In this document: piece after piece, positions 29,578-39,571 of the stretch
Numbering within the stretch: position 1 is the first letter of the stretch
Layout: each line of letters starts with the position of its first letter
Assembly: GCF_030067675.1 (NCBI RefSeq)
Contig: NZ_JASJEV010000002.1
Location: 1 to 64,000 of the forward strand
From: Chelatococcus albus
Lineage (GTDB): Bacteria > Pseudomonadota > Alphaproteobacteria > Rhizobiales > Beijerinckiaceae
DNA length: 64,000 nt
Direction of reading: 5' to 3'
Notes under the pieces: model-generated
Told to the model about the DNA's origin: nothing
Seen by the model: the letters and a program-made list of their open reading frames with translations, nothing else
The model's database searches: none
Made by a program: the position numbers and the translations under genes

Positions 29578-30252
29578 ATGAGCCGCATGTTCCTTCCGCG
29601 AGCCGCCGCACCGCGCGTCGCGCGTGCCCTCCTGATCCTGCCGGTCATGTTCCTGGCCGCCTGTGCCGGGTCCAGCCGGTTCGGTTCGGGCCCCTACGCA
29701 TCCGGGCCGGCCTATCCGCCGTCGGGGGGCTATGGCGCCGCGCCGCGCGCCTCGGCGCCGCCGCCCGACGACTATGAGCCCGCGCCCGCGCCCGGCTCCT
29801 CCTCGGCCGTCATCGCGAGCCCGTTGCCGCCAGCCCCGGGGACGGTCGTGGCGGCCGAGCCGCCGGCGCCGCCGCCGGCCGGCTCGCAACTCGGTGGCAC
29901 GCCGGGCCCGGTCGCAAGCCTCGGGACGCCATCGGGCGCGCAGAGCCCCGCCGGGGCGGCCGCCGCCGCGCCCGCCAGCCGGACCTCCGTCACCGGCACC
30001 TGGACGGCGCGCGAGGCGACGGGCGGCTCGTGCAAGGTGTCGCTGTCGAGCTCGCCGGCCCTCGACCGCTACCGCGCCTCGACCTCGGGCTGCGCCAACC
30101 AGGACCTGAAGGCCGTCAATGCCTGGGATCTGCGCGACGGGGAGGTCTATCTCTTCTCGCGCGACACGGTGGTCGCACGCCTCAAGGGCGGCGGCGGCGG
30201 CTTCAGCGGCGTCATCGCCAAGTCCGGCGCTCCGCTCAGCATCAGCCGCTGA
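29578..30252 (+). CDS. Outer-membrane lipoprotein with C-terminal AprI/Inh-type protease-inhibitor domain
   Basis: 224 aa. Lipoprotein signal peptide with lipobox LAAC (Cys29). There is a long low-complexity Pro/Ala/Gly/Ser linker (about 30-135), then a small beta-barrel-like domain starting VTGTWTARE with the conserved pair GGSCKVSLSS and STSGCANQDL and ending GAPLSISR. This layout is like Brucella Omp19 and other Inh-domain lipoproteins, some of which inhibit proteases. The inhibitory role is family inference. Start MSRMFLPRAA is chosen for signal-peptide length. Confidence 0.75.
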   Translation: MSRMFLPRAAAPRVARALLILPVMFLAACAGSSRFGSGPYASGPAYPPSGGYGAAPRASAPPPDDYEPAPAPGSSSAVIASPLPPAPGTVVAAEPPAPPPAGSQLGGTPGPVASLGTPSGAQSPAGAAAAAPASRTSVTGTWTAREATGGSCKVSLSSSPALDRYRASTSGCANQDLKAVNAWDLRDGEVYLFSRDTVVARLKGGGGGFSGVIAKSGAPLSISR

Positions 30253-30272
30253 GGCACTGGCCTGTTGCGAGC

Positions 30273-30296
30273 GACGCCGCGCGGGTGCGCGGCGTC
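30273..30296. terminator. Strong hairpin between convergent genes
   Basis: GACGCCGCGC-GGGT-GCGCGGCGTC is a perfect 10-bp stem 20 nt after the lipoprotein stop and 25 nt from the end of the convergent GNAT gene. It can act in both directions. There is no clear T-run. Confidence 0.55.
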
Positions 30297-30321
30297 TCGC
30301 ATCGAAGCTCGAGGGAGCGCT

Positions 30322-30954
30322 TCAGCGCGCCGTTTGCGTCGCCGGCGTTGCCGCAGGGGCGGCGCCGAGCGGTTGCCAGATGCGCTGCTGCAGGTCGGCG
30401 GCCGCACTCATGAAACCGCGGGCGTCGTCGACAGCCTCCTGCATCAGCGTGAAGGGGGTCGGACCTGCGGTCGCGACCGTGCCGACGACCTCGCCCCTCT
30501 CGAGCGCGAGGTCGGCCCTGTACTTGCGCGCCAGCGCCTGCATCGGGCGATTGTAGGCAAGGCAGCTCATGGCGAGTTGCCGCACGCGCCTGTTGCGCGC
30601 TGCGACCAGCAGGTGCTCGAACAGGGCGCTGCCGATGCCCTGGCAACGCCAGGGAGCTTCCACGCTGAAGGCCGCCTCGGCGCGCAGATCGGACCATTCG
30701 CCATAGGGCTGCAGTTCGGCGGCGCCGCGCACACGCCCGTCCTCGACATAGCCGTAGACGAGGCCCTCGGAGGCGAAGCACCGCTCCGCATAGGCCGCAA
30801 GATAGGCATCGCTCACGGCCCCCACGAACCGGTCGCGCCGGCTCTGCGGGTCGAGACGCAGGAGATGCTCGCGGAAGAGCGGCATGTCCGTGCCGAAGAG
30901 CTTGCGGATCGTGCCGCGAGACCGGTCCGCCGGTCCCGTATGGGTGTAACCCAT
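30322..30954 (-). CDS. GNAT-family N-acetyltransferase
   Basis: 210 aa. The acetyl-CoA-binding motif A appears as WRCQGIGSALFEHLLVAA (about 118-135), preceded by the strand EAAFSVEAP, with the later helix YNRPMQALARKY. The start MGYTHTG is set by AGAGGA 8 nt upstream. The acceptor substrate is unknown. It is divergent from the GST gene (205-bp gap). Confidence 0.8.
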   Translation of the reverse strand: MGYTHTGPADRSRGTIRKLFGTDMPLFREHLLRLDPQSRRDRFVGAVSDAYLAAYAERCFASEGLVYGYVEDGRVRGAAELQPYGEWSDLRAEAAFSVEAPWRCQGIGSALFEHLLVAARNRRVRQLAMSCLAYNRPMQALARKYRADLALERGEVVGTVATAGPTPFTLMQEAVDDARGFMSAAADLQQRIWQPLGAAPAATPATQTAR

Positions 30955-31159
30955 AACGTCGTCCTCTCGGTTGGATCGCACTGCGACCCTCCGAGCGTCG
31001 ACTCCCTAAACGCGGCGTATTTTGTGCGGCGCAACATGAAATGCAAGATGGGTGCGCGCACAAAGTTTGATCGGTCGCGGTGCCGCCTCGGGGTGGCGCG
31101 ACGGCATGAGACGGGCTCAACTGCGCAGTGGACGTTCACCAAATCGGGAAGAGGTGATC

Positions 31160-31795
31160 ATGGCCGAATACAGGCTCCATTGCATGGGTGAATCCGGCAA
31201 TGCCTACAAGGCAGCGCTGATGCTTGCGCTCGCCGGCTGCGACTGGGAAGCGCATTGGGTCGACTATTTCAATGGAGAGACCCGCGGCGAAGCCTTCCGC
31301 GAGCGTCTGAACGAGCTCGGCGAGGTGCCGGTGCTGGAGCATGGCGGCCGGCGCCTCAGCCAGAGCGGCGCCATCCTGACCTACCTTGCCGAGCGCACGG
31401 GCCGCTTCGGCGGCCGCGACGAGGACGAGAAGCTCGAGATCCTGCGCTGGATCCTCTTCGATAACCACAAGTTCACGAGCTATTTCGCCACATTGCGCTT
31501 CCAGATCGGCATCCAGAAGACCGGCGAGACGCCGGTCACTGAATTTCTGCGCGGGCGCGTGCTCGGCGCCTTCGGGATCGTCGAGAAGCATCTCGCAACC
31601 CGTCCCTTCATCCTCGGCGAGAGGCCGACCATCGCGGACATCTCGATGGTCGGTTACCTCTACTATCCGGAGGAAACGGGGATCGACCGCACCGCCTTCC
31701 CGCAGATCAATGCCTGGGCCGGGCGAATCGCAGCCCTGCCGGGCTGGGCCCACCCCTACGACCTCATGCCGCGTAAGGCGACGTCACCAGCCTGA
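31160..31795 (+). CDS. Glutathione S-transferase-family protein
   Basis: 211 aa. N-terminal thioredoxin-like domain (about 1-78) with the cis-Pro region GEVPVLEHGGRRLSQSGAIL, which binds glutathione, and an all-helical C-terminal domain (about 90-200) including RPTIADISMVGYLYYP. The start ATG follows GAAGAGG. Substrate unknown. Its last 32 nt overlap the convergent gene. Confidence 0.88.
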   Translation: MAEYRLHCMGESGNAYKAALMLALAGCDWEAHWVDYFNGETRGEAFRERLNELGEVPVLEHGGRRLSQSGAILTYLAERTGRFGGRDEDEKLEILRWILFDNHKFTSYFATLRFQIGIQKTGETPVTEFLRGRVLGAFGIVEKHLATRPFILGERPTIADISMVGYLYYPEETGIDRTAFPQINAWAGRIAALPGWAHPYDLMPRKATSPA

Positions 31796-32177
31796 AGGCC
31801 GGCATGTCGGGCGTATCCGCCCGCCTTGCGGCCTCCGCACTGCCGCCGGTGCGGGCCGGCGAGGCCATGCCGGCTCCCCGTTCCACGGTCATGCTCGCCT
31901 TGTGATGGGACATCACGATGAGCTGTGAGACGAGGCGCGAGAAGCGGGCGAGATTCGGGTCGCGGCCGAAGGTGTCGGCCGCGGCCTTGGCGGCTGCATG
32001 GGTCTCCCACAGTACGACGTCGGCGAAGAGGCCGGGCTCGTCGAAGCCCCGCAGCGCTTGCCATGACAGGAAGCCGGGAAGCCGCGCCACGACAGGCATG
32101 GCCTCCCGGCGCGCCGCCTCCGCCTCGTCGGGGGAGTTGACGCGATAGACGACGACTTCGACGCAAGGAGCGGGCAT
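31764..32177 (-). CDS. Dimeric alpha/beta-barrel (ABM-like) protein
   Basis: 137 aa. The pattern VEVVVYRVNSPDEAEAARRE, LPGFLSWQAL and FADVVLWETHAAAKAAAD is that of antibiotic-biosynthesis-monooxygenase-like ferredoxin folds. Such small proteins range from heme or quinone monooxygenases to catalytically silent barrels, so no reaction is assigned. The start ATG has GGGAGAA 7 nt upstream. The C-terminal 40 residues are disordered and overlap the GST 3' end. Confidence 0.65.
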   Translation of the reverse strand: MPAPCVEVVVYRVNSPDEAEAARREAMPVVARLPGFLSWQALRGFDEPGLFADVVLWETHAAAKAAADTFGRDPNLARFSRLVSQLIVMSHHKASMTVERGAGMASPARTGGSAEAARRADTPDMPAFRLVTSPYAA

Positions 32178-32231
32178 GAACGTTCTCCCATGGCGGGGAC
32201 AACGGTCGCCGCACGGCCTCCCGGACGCTGC

Positions 32232-32298
32232 GAGCATTTTCGCCGACACGGGTGCCGTCCTGACGCGGAAGCAAAGGCTGGCGTCAGCGAGAATGCTC
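32232..32298. repeat. Diverged GAGCATTTTCGC palindromic repeat
   Basis: GAGCATTTTCGC (32232-32243) and GCGAGAATGCTC (32287-32298) form a 12-bp inverted pair with one mismatch around a 43-bp centre. The ends match the repeat at 29446-29488. It lies in the 320-bp gap between 32178 and 32499, which has no supported gene. Confidence 0.5.
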
Positions 32299-32317
32299 TC
32301 ATTTCAACAGGTCAGGG

Positions 32318-32349
32318 GCGCTTCCCGATCCGGCGGAATCGGGAAGCGC
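32318..32349. repeat. 12-bp perfect hairpin in a gene-free stretch
   Basis: GCGCTTCCCGAT and ATCGGGAAGCGC are perfect complements separated by the 8-nt loop CCGGCGGA. It lies 150 bp after the end of the broken isochorismatase gene (minus strand) and before the ABM-like gene. It could be a terminator for minus-strand transcription or part of the neighbouring repeat; there is no T-run. Confidence 0.5.
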
Positions 32350-32499
32350 TCCATCGCGCGTCGGGTCGGACCGTGCCTGATCGACCTCGTGAATCGGACG
32401 GCGGCCGAAGGTGCCGTCCCTTGGGATCGATCTTTTAGCGCGGTGCTCCTGTCAGTTGGCGGCAGGAGGCGTTCGTCGTTGTCGGGAGGCTGTCGGTCT

Positions 32500-32994
32500 T
32501 CAGGCGGATCCCGCCAGAACCCCGACCTTCGTGACCAGCGCGAAGCGGTCGGCGAGAGCGGCGAGCGCGGCGGCGTGTATCGTCTCGGCGCGGATCACGC
32601 CGCCCGGGGGATTCGGCAGGTCGCGCGTCGCGCAGGCGTCGGCGGCAACGGTGACGGCGAAGCCTTCATCGAGCGCGGCGCGTACCGTCGTGGAGACACG
32701 CATGTGCGTCGTGCAGCCGGCGACGACGAGCGGCGGCCGGCCGAGCGCGACGAGGCGCGCGCCGAGATCAGTGCCGGAAAAGGAACTGGGCCGCGGCTTC
32801 TCGATCGCCATTTCGCCGTCGCGCGGCATCAGGGCATCGACGATGGCGCCGCGCCACCCCACCCGGTCGAACGCCCCGCCCGCGGCTCCGCGGTGGACGA
32901 TGTGGATGACGCAGGCCCCGGCGGCACGTGCGCCGGCAAGCAGGGCGGCGCGACTTGTCGTTGGCAGTCCCGTTGGCAGCCTATGACGAGCCAT
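32500..32994 (-). pseudogene. Isochorismatase-family (cysteine hydrolase) remnant, 5' end deleted
   Basis: The recognisable part begins at [20 protein letters not shown] and continues through the Lys region AIEKPRPSSFSGTDL to DACATRDL. The N-terminal 35-40 residues with the catalytic Asp (IDxQ motif) are absent, replaced by about 12 unrelated residues. In the catalytic-Cys motif THMCV the sequence reads THMRVSTTV, so the Cys is Arg. Two of three catalytic residues are therefore missing. It meets a truncated LysR gene head to head at a 9-bp direct repeat near 32959-32979, which looks like a deletion scar. Confidence 0.7.
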
Positions 32995-33323
32995 TGGCGC
33001 ATCTGCCAGAAATGCGCTGGCTCATGGGCCACTTCCCGGAGGAGCGCACCGCTTTCCGAAGCGACCGGCTCGAGGCACTGGCGGAGGCGGCGGCGACGGC
33101 CGGCTGTCTTGCACTCCTGCCGACGGCGTTGGCCGATGCGGACGCGCGACTGGTCAGGCACGGGGGCGGCGCGGTGGTCGTCGAGCGCGGGTTATGGCTG
33201 CTCGTGCATCCGCAGCGGCGTCGGGCGCCGGCGGTCGGCGCGGTCGTGAACTGGGTCGAGGACGTGGTCAGGAGCTTCTCCGAGGCTGCTCGGTCTCGGC
33301 CCGAGCAAAACCGCCGGCCGTGA
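32964..33323 (+). pseudogene. LysR-family regulator remnant (C-terminal part only)
   Basis: About 120 codons resemble the end of the LysR substrate-binding domain: VPLAAYDEPLAHLPEMRWL, then AAATAGCLALLPTALADADA and LWLLVHPQRRRAPAVGAVVN. The HTH and most of the effector domain (about 180 residues) are missing. The frame is open from a GTG at 32928, but that upstream part belongs to the opposing gene. It was probably once divergent from an intact isochorismatase-family gene that it regulated. Confidence 0.65.
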
Positions 33324-33363
33324 GCGGCCGGCGGTCGATGGCGGAGGGGCCGTGTCCCCGGTA

Positions 33364-33597
33364 TCAGGGGGCCGGGCGAACGCTGCCAGTCTGGTTGGCG
33401 CGCAGCCGCTGCCAGGCCTCGACATTGGCCTGCGCCTCCGCCGTCGCCGCGGCGTTGCGGCCGTCCTGCTGCCGCACCCTGTCATTCGATATGTAACGGT
33501 AGGTATCCTCGACATAGCGGCCACCGCCGTCGGCCATGGCGGGCGCGGCGATCGACACGCCGAGGGCGGCGACAACGGCAACAGTGATCTTGCGCAT
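33364..33597 (-). CDS. Small secreted protein (77 aa), unknown
   Basis: Signal peptide MRKITVAVVAALGVSIAAPA with cleavage probably after AMA, leaving a mature protein of about 55 residues. The mature part is polar and helical (VEDTYRYISNDRVRQQDG, ATAEAQANVEAWQRLRAN) and lacks Cys. The ribosome site GAGAGGA precedes the ATG at 33597. No family recognised; likely periplasmic. The open frame continues upstream, but the signal peptide decides the start. Confidence 0.65.
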   Translation of the reverse strand: MRKITVAVVAALGVSIAAPAMADGGGRYVEDTYRYISNDRVRQQDGRNAAATAEAQANVEAWQRLRANQTGSVRPAP

Positions 33598-33949
33598 GAC
33601 GATTGTCCTCTCGGAGGGCGGCCGCCGACAGCGGCTGCCGGTTGGTCCGAAGCGCGCCGTGCGGCGCGTCGTTGGAAGGACATGGAGTCGGCCGAGCCTC
33701 CGCGGTGTGCGCTTTCGCACATTCGTCAGGGAGGAACTATGCAGTGCCCGATCGAATCGCCACCGACCCGGTGGCGGTAGCGGAGTGTTTCGCGCCCGCC
33801 GCACGGCCTCCGGCGAGTGCGCGTCTGCTCGATATGCTGTTGATATCGCTTGTCTTTCGTCGACGCGATGCGCGATCGGCCGGCCGGCGCGCCCACGGTG
33901 GCTCTGGCGGAGGCTGCATTCTGACATTGCAGCCATGCAAGGAGGTGCT
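33598..33949. other. Gene-poor stretch
   Basis: About 350 bp without a coding pattern I can support on either strand. It is somewhat less GC-rich than the flanks around 33810-33860. It should contain the promoter of the small secreted protein (minus) and of zapE (plus), but I could not pick convincing -35/-10 boxes. Confidence 0.5.
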
Positions 33950-34042
33950 ATGCCGGCTCGGCGGCGTGCGGGCCCCATTCTGGGGGTGGGCGCAGGTCGA
34001 TCTGCGCAATGCGGCGTTGAGCCGAGGGCCGTGAGCGGTTAA
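33950..34042 (+). CDS. Possible 30-aa ORF with a strong ribosome site before zapE
   Basis: AAGGAGG, a near-perfect Shine-Dalgarno, ends 4 nt before this ATG. The ORF reads MPARRRAGPILGVGAGRSAQ and ten more residues, then stops 12 nt before the zapE GTG. The composition is Arg/Gly-rich and unremarkable. It may be a translated leader coupling translation to zapE, or chance. Confidence 0.3.
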   Translation: MPARRRAGPILGVGAGRSAQCGVEPRAVSG

Positions 34043-34054
34043 TGGCTTGGCCCT

Positions 34055-35266
34055 GTGACGATCCAGCCCGCCTCCTCCCTAGCACAAAGCGCCTCGCCGG
34101 TTCGTGCGCGCTATGATGCCCTGGTCGCGACCGGGACCATCGAGCGCGATCCGGCCCAGCAGCAGCTCGTCGCGCGCCTCGATGCCCTGGCTGTCAGGCT
34201 GGGAGAGCACCGCCTCGCGCGCAAGGCCAATCCGCTCGGCTGGCTCTTCGGCCGGCGCGAACGGGAGGCCGAGCCCATCCGGGGCCTCTATGTCTGGGGC
34301 TCGGTGGGGCGCGGCAAGACGATGCTCATGGACCTCTTCTTCGAGGCCGTGCCGGCGAAGCGCAAGCGCCGGGCCCATTTCCACGCCTTCATGGCGGATG
34401 TGCACGAGCGCATCTATGCCTTCCGCCAGCGTGTCAAGGACGGGCGGGAGAAGGACGGCGATCCCATTCCCCATGTCGCGCGCGAGCTTGCGGCCGAAGC
34501 CTGGGTTCTGTGTTTCGACGAATTCGCCGTGACCGACATCGCCGACGCGATGATCCTCGGCCGTCTGTTCACGGCGCTGTTCGGCGAGGGCGTGGTCGTG
34601 GTGGCGACCTCCAACGTCGAGCCGACGCGCCTTTATGAGGGAGGGCTCAATCGGGCGCTCTTCCTGCCCTTCATCGGGCTCATCGAGCGACGCATGGAGG
34701 TCACGAGGCTCGATTCGCGCACGGACTTCCGTCTGGAGAAGCTCGCCGGCGCGCCCGTTTTCCACGTGCCTGCGGATGCCCGGGCGCATGCGGCCCTGAC
34801 GGAGGCCTTCCGCCGCCTCACCGGTCGCAGCGACGGCCAGCCGATGCAACTCACGGTCAAGGGCCATGCGGTCGACGTACCCTCAGCCCTCGACGGCGTG
34901 GCACGCTTCGCCTTCGCCGATCTGTGCGCCAAGCCCCTCGGTGCTTCGGACTATCTGGCGCTCGCCGAGCGCTTCCACACCGTGATCGTCGACGGAATCC
35001 CCGTCATGGGGCTGGTCCAGCGCAACGAGGCCAAGCGCTTCATCACGCTCATCGACGCCTTCTATGATAACCGGGTGAAGCTCCTCGCCTCGGCGGAGGC
35101 CGAGGCGCATCTCCTCTATACCGCGGCCGAGGGGCGCGAGGTCTTCGAGTTCGACCGGACCGTGTCGCGCCTCATCGAGATGCGTTCGCAGGAGTATCTG
35201 GCGCTGCCACACGGCCGGCCGGACTCCGCCGCCTCGGGCGATACGACGGGACTGGTCGAGACATGA
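34055..35266 (+). CDS. zapE: ZapE/AFG1-family ATPase
   Basis: 403 aa. Walker A GSVGRGKT (82-89), Walker B VLCFDEFAVTDIADAMIL, and family segments RRAHFHAFMADVHERIYAFR and ATSNVEPTRLYEGGLNR. ZapE is an AAA-type ATPase linked to cell division under stress in E. coli and related to mitochondrial AFG1. The start is GTG (MTIQPASS). The stop overlaps the TetR gene by 4 nt. Confidence 0.93.
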   Translation: MTIQPASSLAQSASPVRARYDALVATGTIERDPAQQQLVARLDALAVRLGEHRLARKANPLGWLFGRREREAEPIRGLYVWGSVGRGKTMLMDLFFEAVPAKRKRRAHFHAFMADVHERIYAFRQRVKDGREKDGDPIPHVARELAAEAWVLCFDEFAVTDIADAMILGRLFTALFGEGVVVVATSNVEPTRLYEGGLNRALFLPFIGLIERRMEVTRLDSRTDFRLEKLAGAPVFHVPADARAHAALTEAFRRLTGRSDGQPMQLTVKGHAVDVPSALDGVARFAFADLCAKPLGASDYLALAERFHTVIVDGIPVMGLVQRNEAKRFITLIDAFYDNRVKLLASAEAEAHLLYTAAEGREVFEFDRTVSRLIEMRSQEYLALPHGRPDSAASGDTTGLVET

Positions 35267-35883
35267 GCGGTGCGGGACGGCAGGGAGCGGGTGCCGAGAC
35301 GGTGGATTCGCGCCTCGTCGCCATCGCCGCCGAGCACCTGCGTCGCTTCGGCCCGAAGCGGGTCACCGTGGTGGGCGTCGCCGAAGCCGCCGGCATGACG
35401 CATGCCAATGTCTACCGCTATTTCCCGTCGAAGCAGCATCTGCTCGATGCGGTGGTGGCGCAGGCGCTCAGGCCCGTGGAAACCCTGCTCGCCGACATCG
35501 CCAGCGCACCTGACCCCGCGGACGACAAGCTCGAGCGCCTGATCCTGGCGCTGGCGCGTGACTACCGCGATCTCGCCGAGAGCGACAGCGCCGTCTTCGC
35601 GCTCTATGTCGATGCGACGGAGGCGAACCGCAGCATCGCCCGCCGCCATCGCGGCCGCGTGCGCATGCTGGTCGGGCGCGTGGTGGACGAGGGCATCGCC
35701 ACGGGCACCTTCGAGCCCCGCGACCGGGAGCAGGCGCTGTCCCTGCTCACCGATGCGCTGTTTCGCTTCACCCATCCGACGGCGATCCGCCTCGACGTGG
35801 ACCGGCCGCGTGACCTCCTGGAGACGCGGCTCGCCCATGTCGTGCGCGTCGCCCTGCGGGCACTCGCAAGCGGGCTGGTGTGA
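35263..35883 (+). CDS. TetR-family transcriptional regulator
   Basis: 206 aa. N-terminal HTH (about 15-62) with VTVVGVAEAAGMTHANVYRY FP SK in the recognition region, then an all-helical ligand domain. It is translationally coupled to zapE (ATGA overlap). Target genes are unknown; no enzyme or efflux gene sits beside it, and the next gene (mdh) has its own 270-bp upstream region. Confidence 0.88.
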   Translation: MSGAGRQGAGAETVDSRLVAIAAEHLRRFGPKRVTVVGVAEAAGMTHANVYRYFPSKQHLLDAVVAQALRPVETLLADIASAPDPADDKLERLILALARDYRDLAESDSAVFALYVDATEANRSIARRHRGRVRMLVGRVVDEGIATGTFEPRDREQALSLLTDALFRFTHPTAIRLDVDRPRDLLETRLAHVVRVALRALASGLV

Positions 35884-35910
35884 CGCAAAAACAAGTTTCT
35901 GATTACATAA

Positions 35911-37119
<1,209 letters not shown>

Positions 37120-37195
37120 TCCCGCGCGGCGGTTCCGGGCGGTCGCACGCTGCCGGGGCCGTCGCCACGCCATCCCGTTCATCCGGGGACGACGC

Positions 37196-38395
37196 ATGAA
37201 CATTCATGAATATCAGGCGAAGGCGGTCCTGAGGGAATTCGGCGCGCCGGTGTCGCGCGGCAAGGCCGTGTTCTCGGCGGCCGAGGCGGAGACCGCCGCC
37301 AAGGAGCTCGGCGGCCCGCTGTGGGTGGTGAAGAGCCAGATCCACGCCGGTGGCCGCGGCAAGGGCAAGTTCAAGGAAGCGAGCGCCGGCGAGAAGGGCG
37401 GCGTGCGCCTGGCGAAATCCGTGGACGAGGTGAAGACCTTCGTCGAGCAGATGCTCGGCGCCACGCTCGTCACCGTTCAGACGGGGCCTGTCGGCAAGCA
37501 GGTCAACCGCCTCTACATTGAGGACGGCTCTGACATCGAGCGCGAATTCTACCTCTCGGCCCTGGTCGACCGCGGGACGGGTCAGGTCGCCTTCGTCGTC
37601 TCGACGGAAGGCGGCATGGACATCGAGGAGGTGGCCCACAGGACGCCCGAGAAGATCGTCACCTTCTCCGTCGATCCGGCGACCGGCGTCATGCCGCACC
37701 ACGGGCGCCGCGTCGCCAAGGCACTCGGCCTCAACGGCGACCTGGCCAAGCAGGCCGAGGGCCTCGTCTCCAAGCTCTATGCCGCCTTCGTCGCGAAGGA
37801 CATGAGCATGCTGGAGATCAATCCGCTGATCGTCACCAGGGACGGGCAGCTCAAGTGCCTGGACGCCAAGGTGTCCTTCGACTCCAACGCCCTCTACCGC
37901 CATCCGGACGTCGTTGCCCTGCGCGACCTCACCGAGGAGGACGAGAAGGAGATCGAGGCCTCCAAGCACGACCTCGCCTATATCGCCCTCGACGGCACGA
38001 TCGGCTGCATGGTCAATGGCGCGGGCCTTGCCATGGCGACGATGGACATCATCAAGCTCTACGGCGAGGAGCCCGCGAACTTCCTCGACGTCGGCGGCGG
38101 CGCGAGCAAGGAGAAGGTCACCGCGGCCTTCAAGATCATCACCGCCGACCCGAACGTGAAGGGCATCCTCGTCAACATCTTCGGCGGCATCATGCGCTGC
38201 GACGTCATCGCCGAGGGCGTGCTGGCGGCGGTGCGCGAGGTGGGCCTGACCGTGCCGCTCGTCGTGCGCCTGGAGGGCACCAACGTCGAGCTCGGCAAGA
38301 AGATCATCAACGAATCGGGGCTCAACGTCATTTCGGCCAACGACCTCGACGATGCCGCCCAGAAGATCGTCAAGGCCGTGAGGGAGGTCGCGTAA
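37196..38395 (+). CDS. sucC: SucC, succinyl-CoA synthetase beta subunit
   Basis: 399 aa. ATP-grasp domain starting [20 protein letters not shown], with [17 protein letters not shown] and MLEINPLIV, and a C-terminal domain with [16 protein letters not shown] and [12 protein letters not shown]. With SucD it makes succinate and ATP/GTP from succinyl-CoA. It ends in TAATG, overlapping the sucD start by one base. Confidence 0.97.
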   Translation: MNIHEYQAKAVLREFGAPVSRGKAVFSAAEAETAAKELGGPLWVVKSQIHAGGRGKGKFKEASAGEKGGVRLAKSVDEVKTFVEQMLGATLVTVQTGPVGKQVNRLYIEDGSDIEREFYLSALVDRGTGQVAFVVSTEGGMDIEEVAHRTPEKIVTFSVDPATGVMPHHGRRVAKALGLNGDLAKQAEGLVSKLYAAFVAKDMSMLEINPLIVTRDGQLKCLDAKVSFDSNALYRHPDVVALRDLTEEDEKEIEASKHDLAYIALDGTIGCMVNGAGLAMATMDIIKLYGEEPANFLDVGGGASKEKVTAAFKIITADPNVKGILVNIFGGIMRCDVIAEGVLAAVREVGLTVPLVVRLEGTNVELGKKIINESGLNVISANDLDDAAQKIVKAVREVA

Positions 38396-39279
38396 TGTCG
38401 ATCCTGATCGACGCCAACACGAGGGTCATCTGCCAGGGCTTCACCGGCAAGAACGGCACCTTCCACTCCGAGCAAGCCATCGCCTACGGCACGAAGATGG
38501 TCGGCGGCACCTCGCCCGGCAAAGGCGGCTCCACGCATCTGGGCCTGCCGGTGTTCGACACCGTGGCCGAGGCGCGCGAGAAGACCGGCGCTGACGCGTC
38601 CGTGATCTACGTGCCGCCGGCGGGCGCCGCGGATGCGATCTGCGAGGCGATCGCCGCCGAGATCCCGCTCATTGTCTGCATCACCGAGGGCATCCCCGTG
38701 CTCGACATGGTGAAGGTGAAGCGGGCGCTGTCGGGCTCCAGGTCGCGCCTCATCGGGCCGAACTGCCCGGGCGTGGTGACGGCGAGCCAGTCGAAGATCG
38801 GCATCATGCCGGGCAACATCTTCAAGCCGGGCTCGGTCGGCATCGTGTCGCGGTCGGGCACGCTGACCTACGAGGCGGTGTTCCAGACCACGAACGAGGG
38901 CCTCGGCCAGACGACCGCCGTCGGCATCGGCGGCGACCCCGTCAAGGGCACCGAGTTCATCGAGGTGCTCGACATGTTCCTCTCCGACCCCAAGACCGAA
39001 TCGATCATCATGATCGGCGAGATCGGCGGCTCGGCCGAGGAGGACGCGGCCGAGTTCATCGCCCGCGAGGCCAGGAAGGGCCGCAAGAAGCCGATGGTCG
39101 GCTTCATCGCTGGCCGCACGGCGCCTCCCGGCCGCCGCATGGGCCATGCCGGCGCCATCATCTCGGGTGGCAAGGGCGGCGCGGAGGACAAGATCGCGGC
39201 CATGGAGGCGGCCGGCATCCGTGTGTCGCCGTCGCCGGCGCGCCTCGGCAAGACCCTTGTCGAGGTGCTGAAGGGCTGA
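38395..39279 (+). CDS. sucD: SucD, succinyl-CoA synthetase alpha subunit
   Basis: 294 aa. N-terminal CoA-binding domain ([20 protein letters not shown]), the [11 protein letters not shown] segment, and the phosphohistidine motif [17 protein letters not shown]. It forms the alpha half of the enzyme with SucC, to which it is translationally coupled. Confidence 0.97.
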   Translation: MSILIDANTRVICQGFTGKNGTFHSEQAIAYGTKMVGGTSPGKGGSTHLGLPVFDTVAEAREKTGADASVIYVPPAGAADAICEAIAAEIPLIVCITEGIPVLDMVKVKRALSGSRSRLIGPNCPGVVTASQSKIGIMPGNIFKPGSVGIVSRSGTLTYEAVFQTTNEGLGQTTAVGIGGDPVKGTEFIEVLDMFLSDPKTESIIMIGEIGGSAEEDAAEFIAREARKGRKKPMVGFIAGRTAPPGRRMGHAGAIISGGKGGAEDKIAAMEAAGIRVSPSPARLGKTLVEVLKG

Positions 39280-39368
39280 TGCCTTCACCGGGCCGGGCCC
39301 GCGAACCCATATAGGGGCGGGCCCGGGTCGAATTCACCAGTCTCGCATCGTTCCAGAGCGGTTTCTTA

Positions 39369-39397
39369 TTGAGCGGACACGCGAAACCACCCTAGAT
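39369..39397 (+). promoter_or_regulatory. Candidate sigma-70-type promoter for sucA
   Basis: TTGAGC (39369-39374), a 17-bp spacer and CTAGAT (39392-39397) lie in the 292-bp sucD-sucA gap. The preceding GGTTTC and following GAAACC form a small dyad around the -35 box (GGTTTCTTATTGAG...GCGAAACC), a possible operator. This suggests that sucAB-lpdA can be expressed apart from mdh-sucCD. No terminator with a T-run was seen after sucD. Confidence 0.4.
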
Positions 39398-39571
39398 TCC
39401 CGGCTCGACGCGTAATCTCGGTGGGCAGACCGCCCGCTTGGCCGAGAACACGCTCCGGACCGATGCGATCCACCCGCCGCCAGAACAGGAGCGGCGGCTT
39501 CCGGGGCCGGCCAACCGGCCCCATCCCCCCTGGAAAGCCCGGGCAAGGGCTCCACGGGGCCGGCAGGACCG

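Noticed and set aside
39280-39571. Riboswitch or structured leader before sucA
   Set aside because: I saw only a short dyad around a promoter-like sequence and no stable multi-stem structure or known motif.
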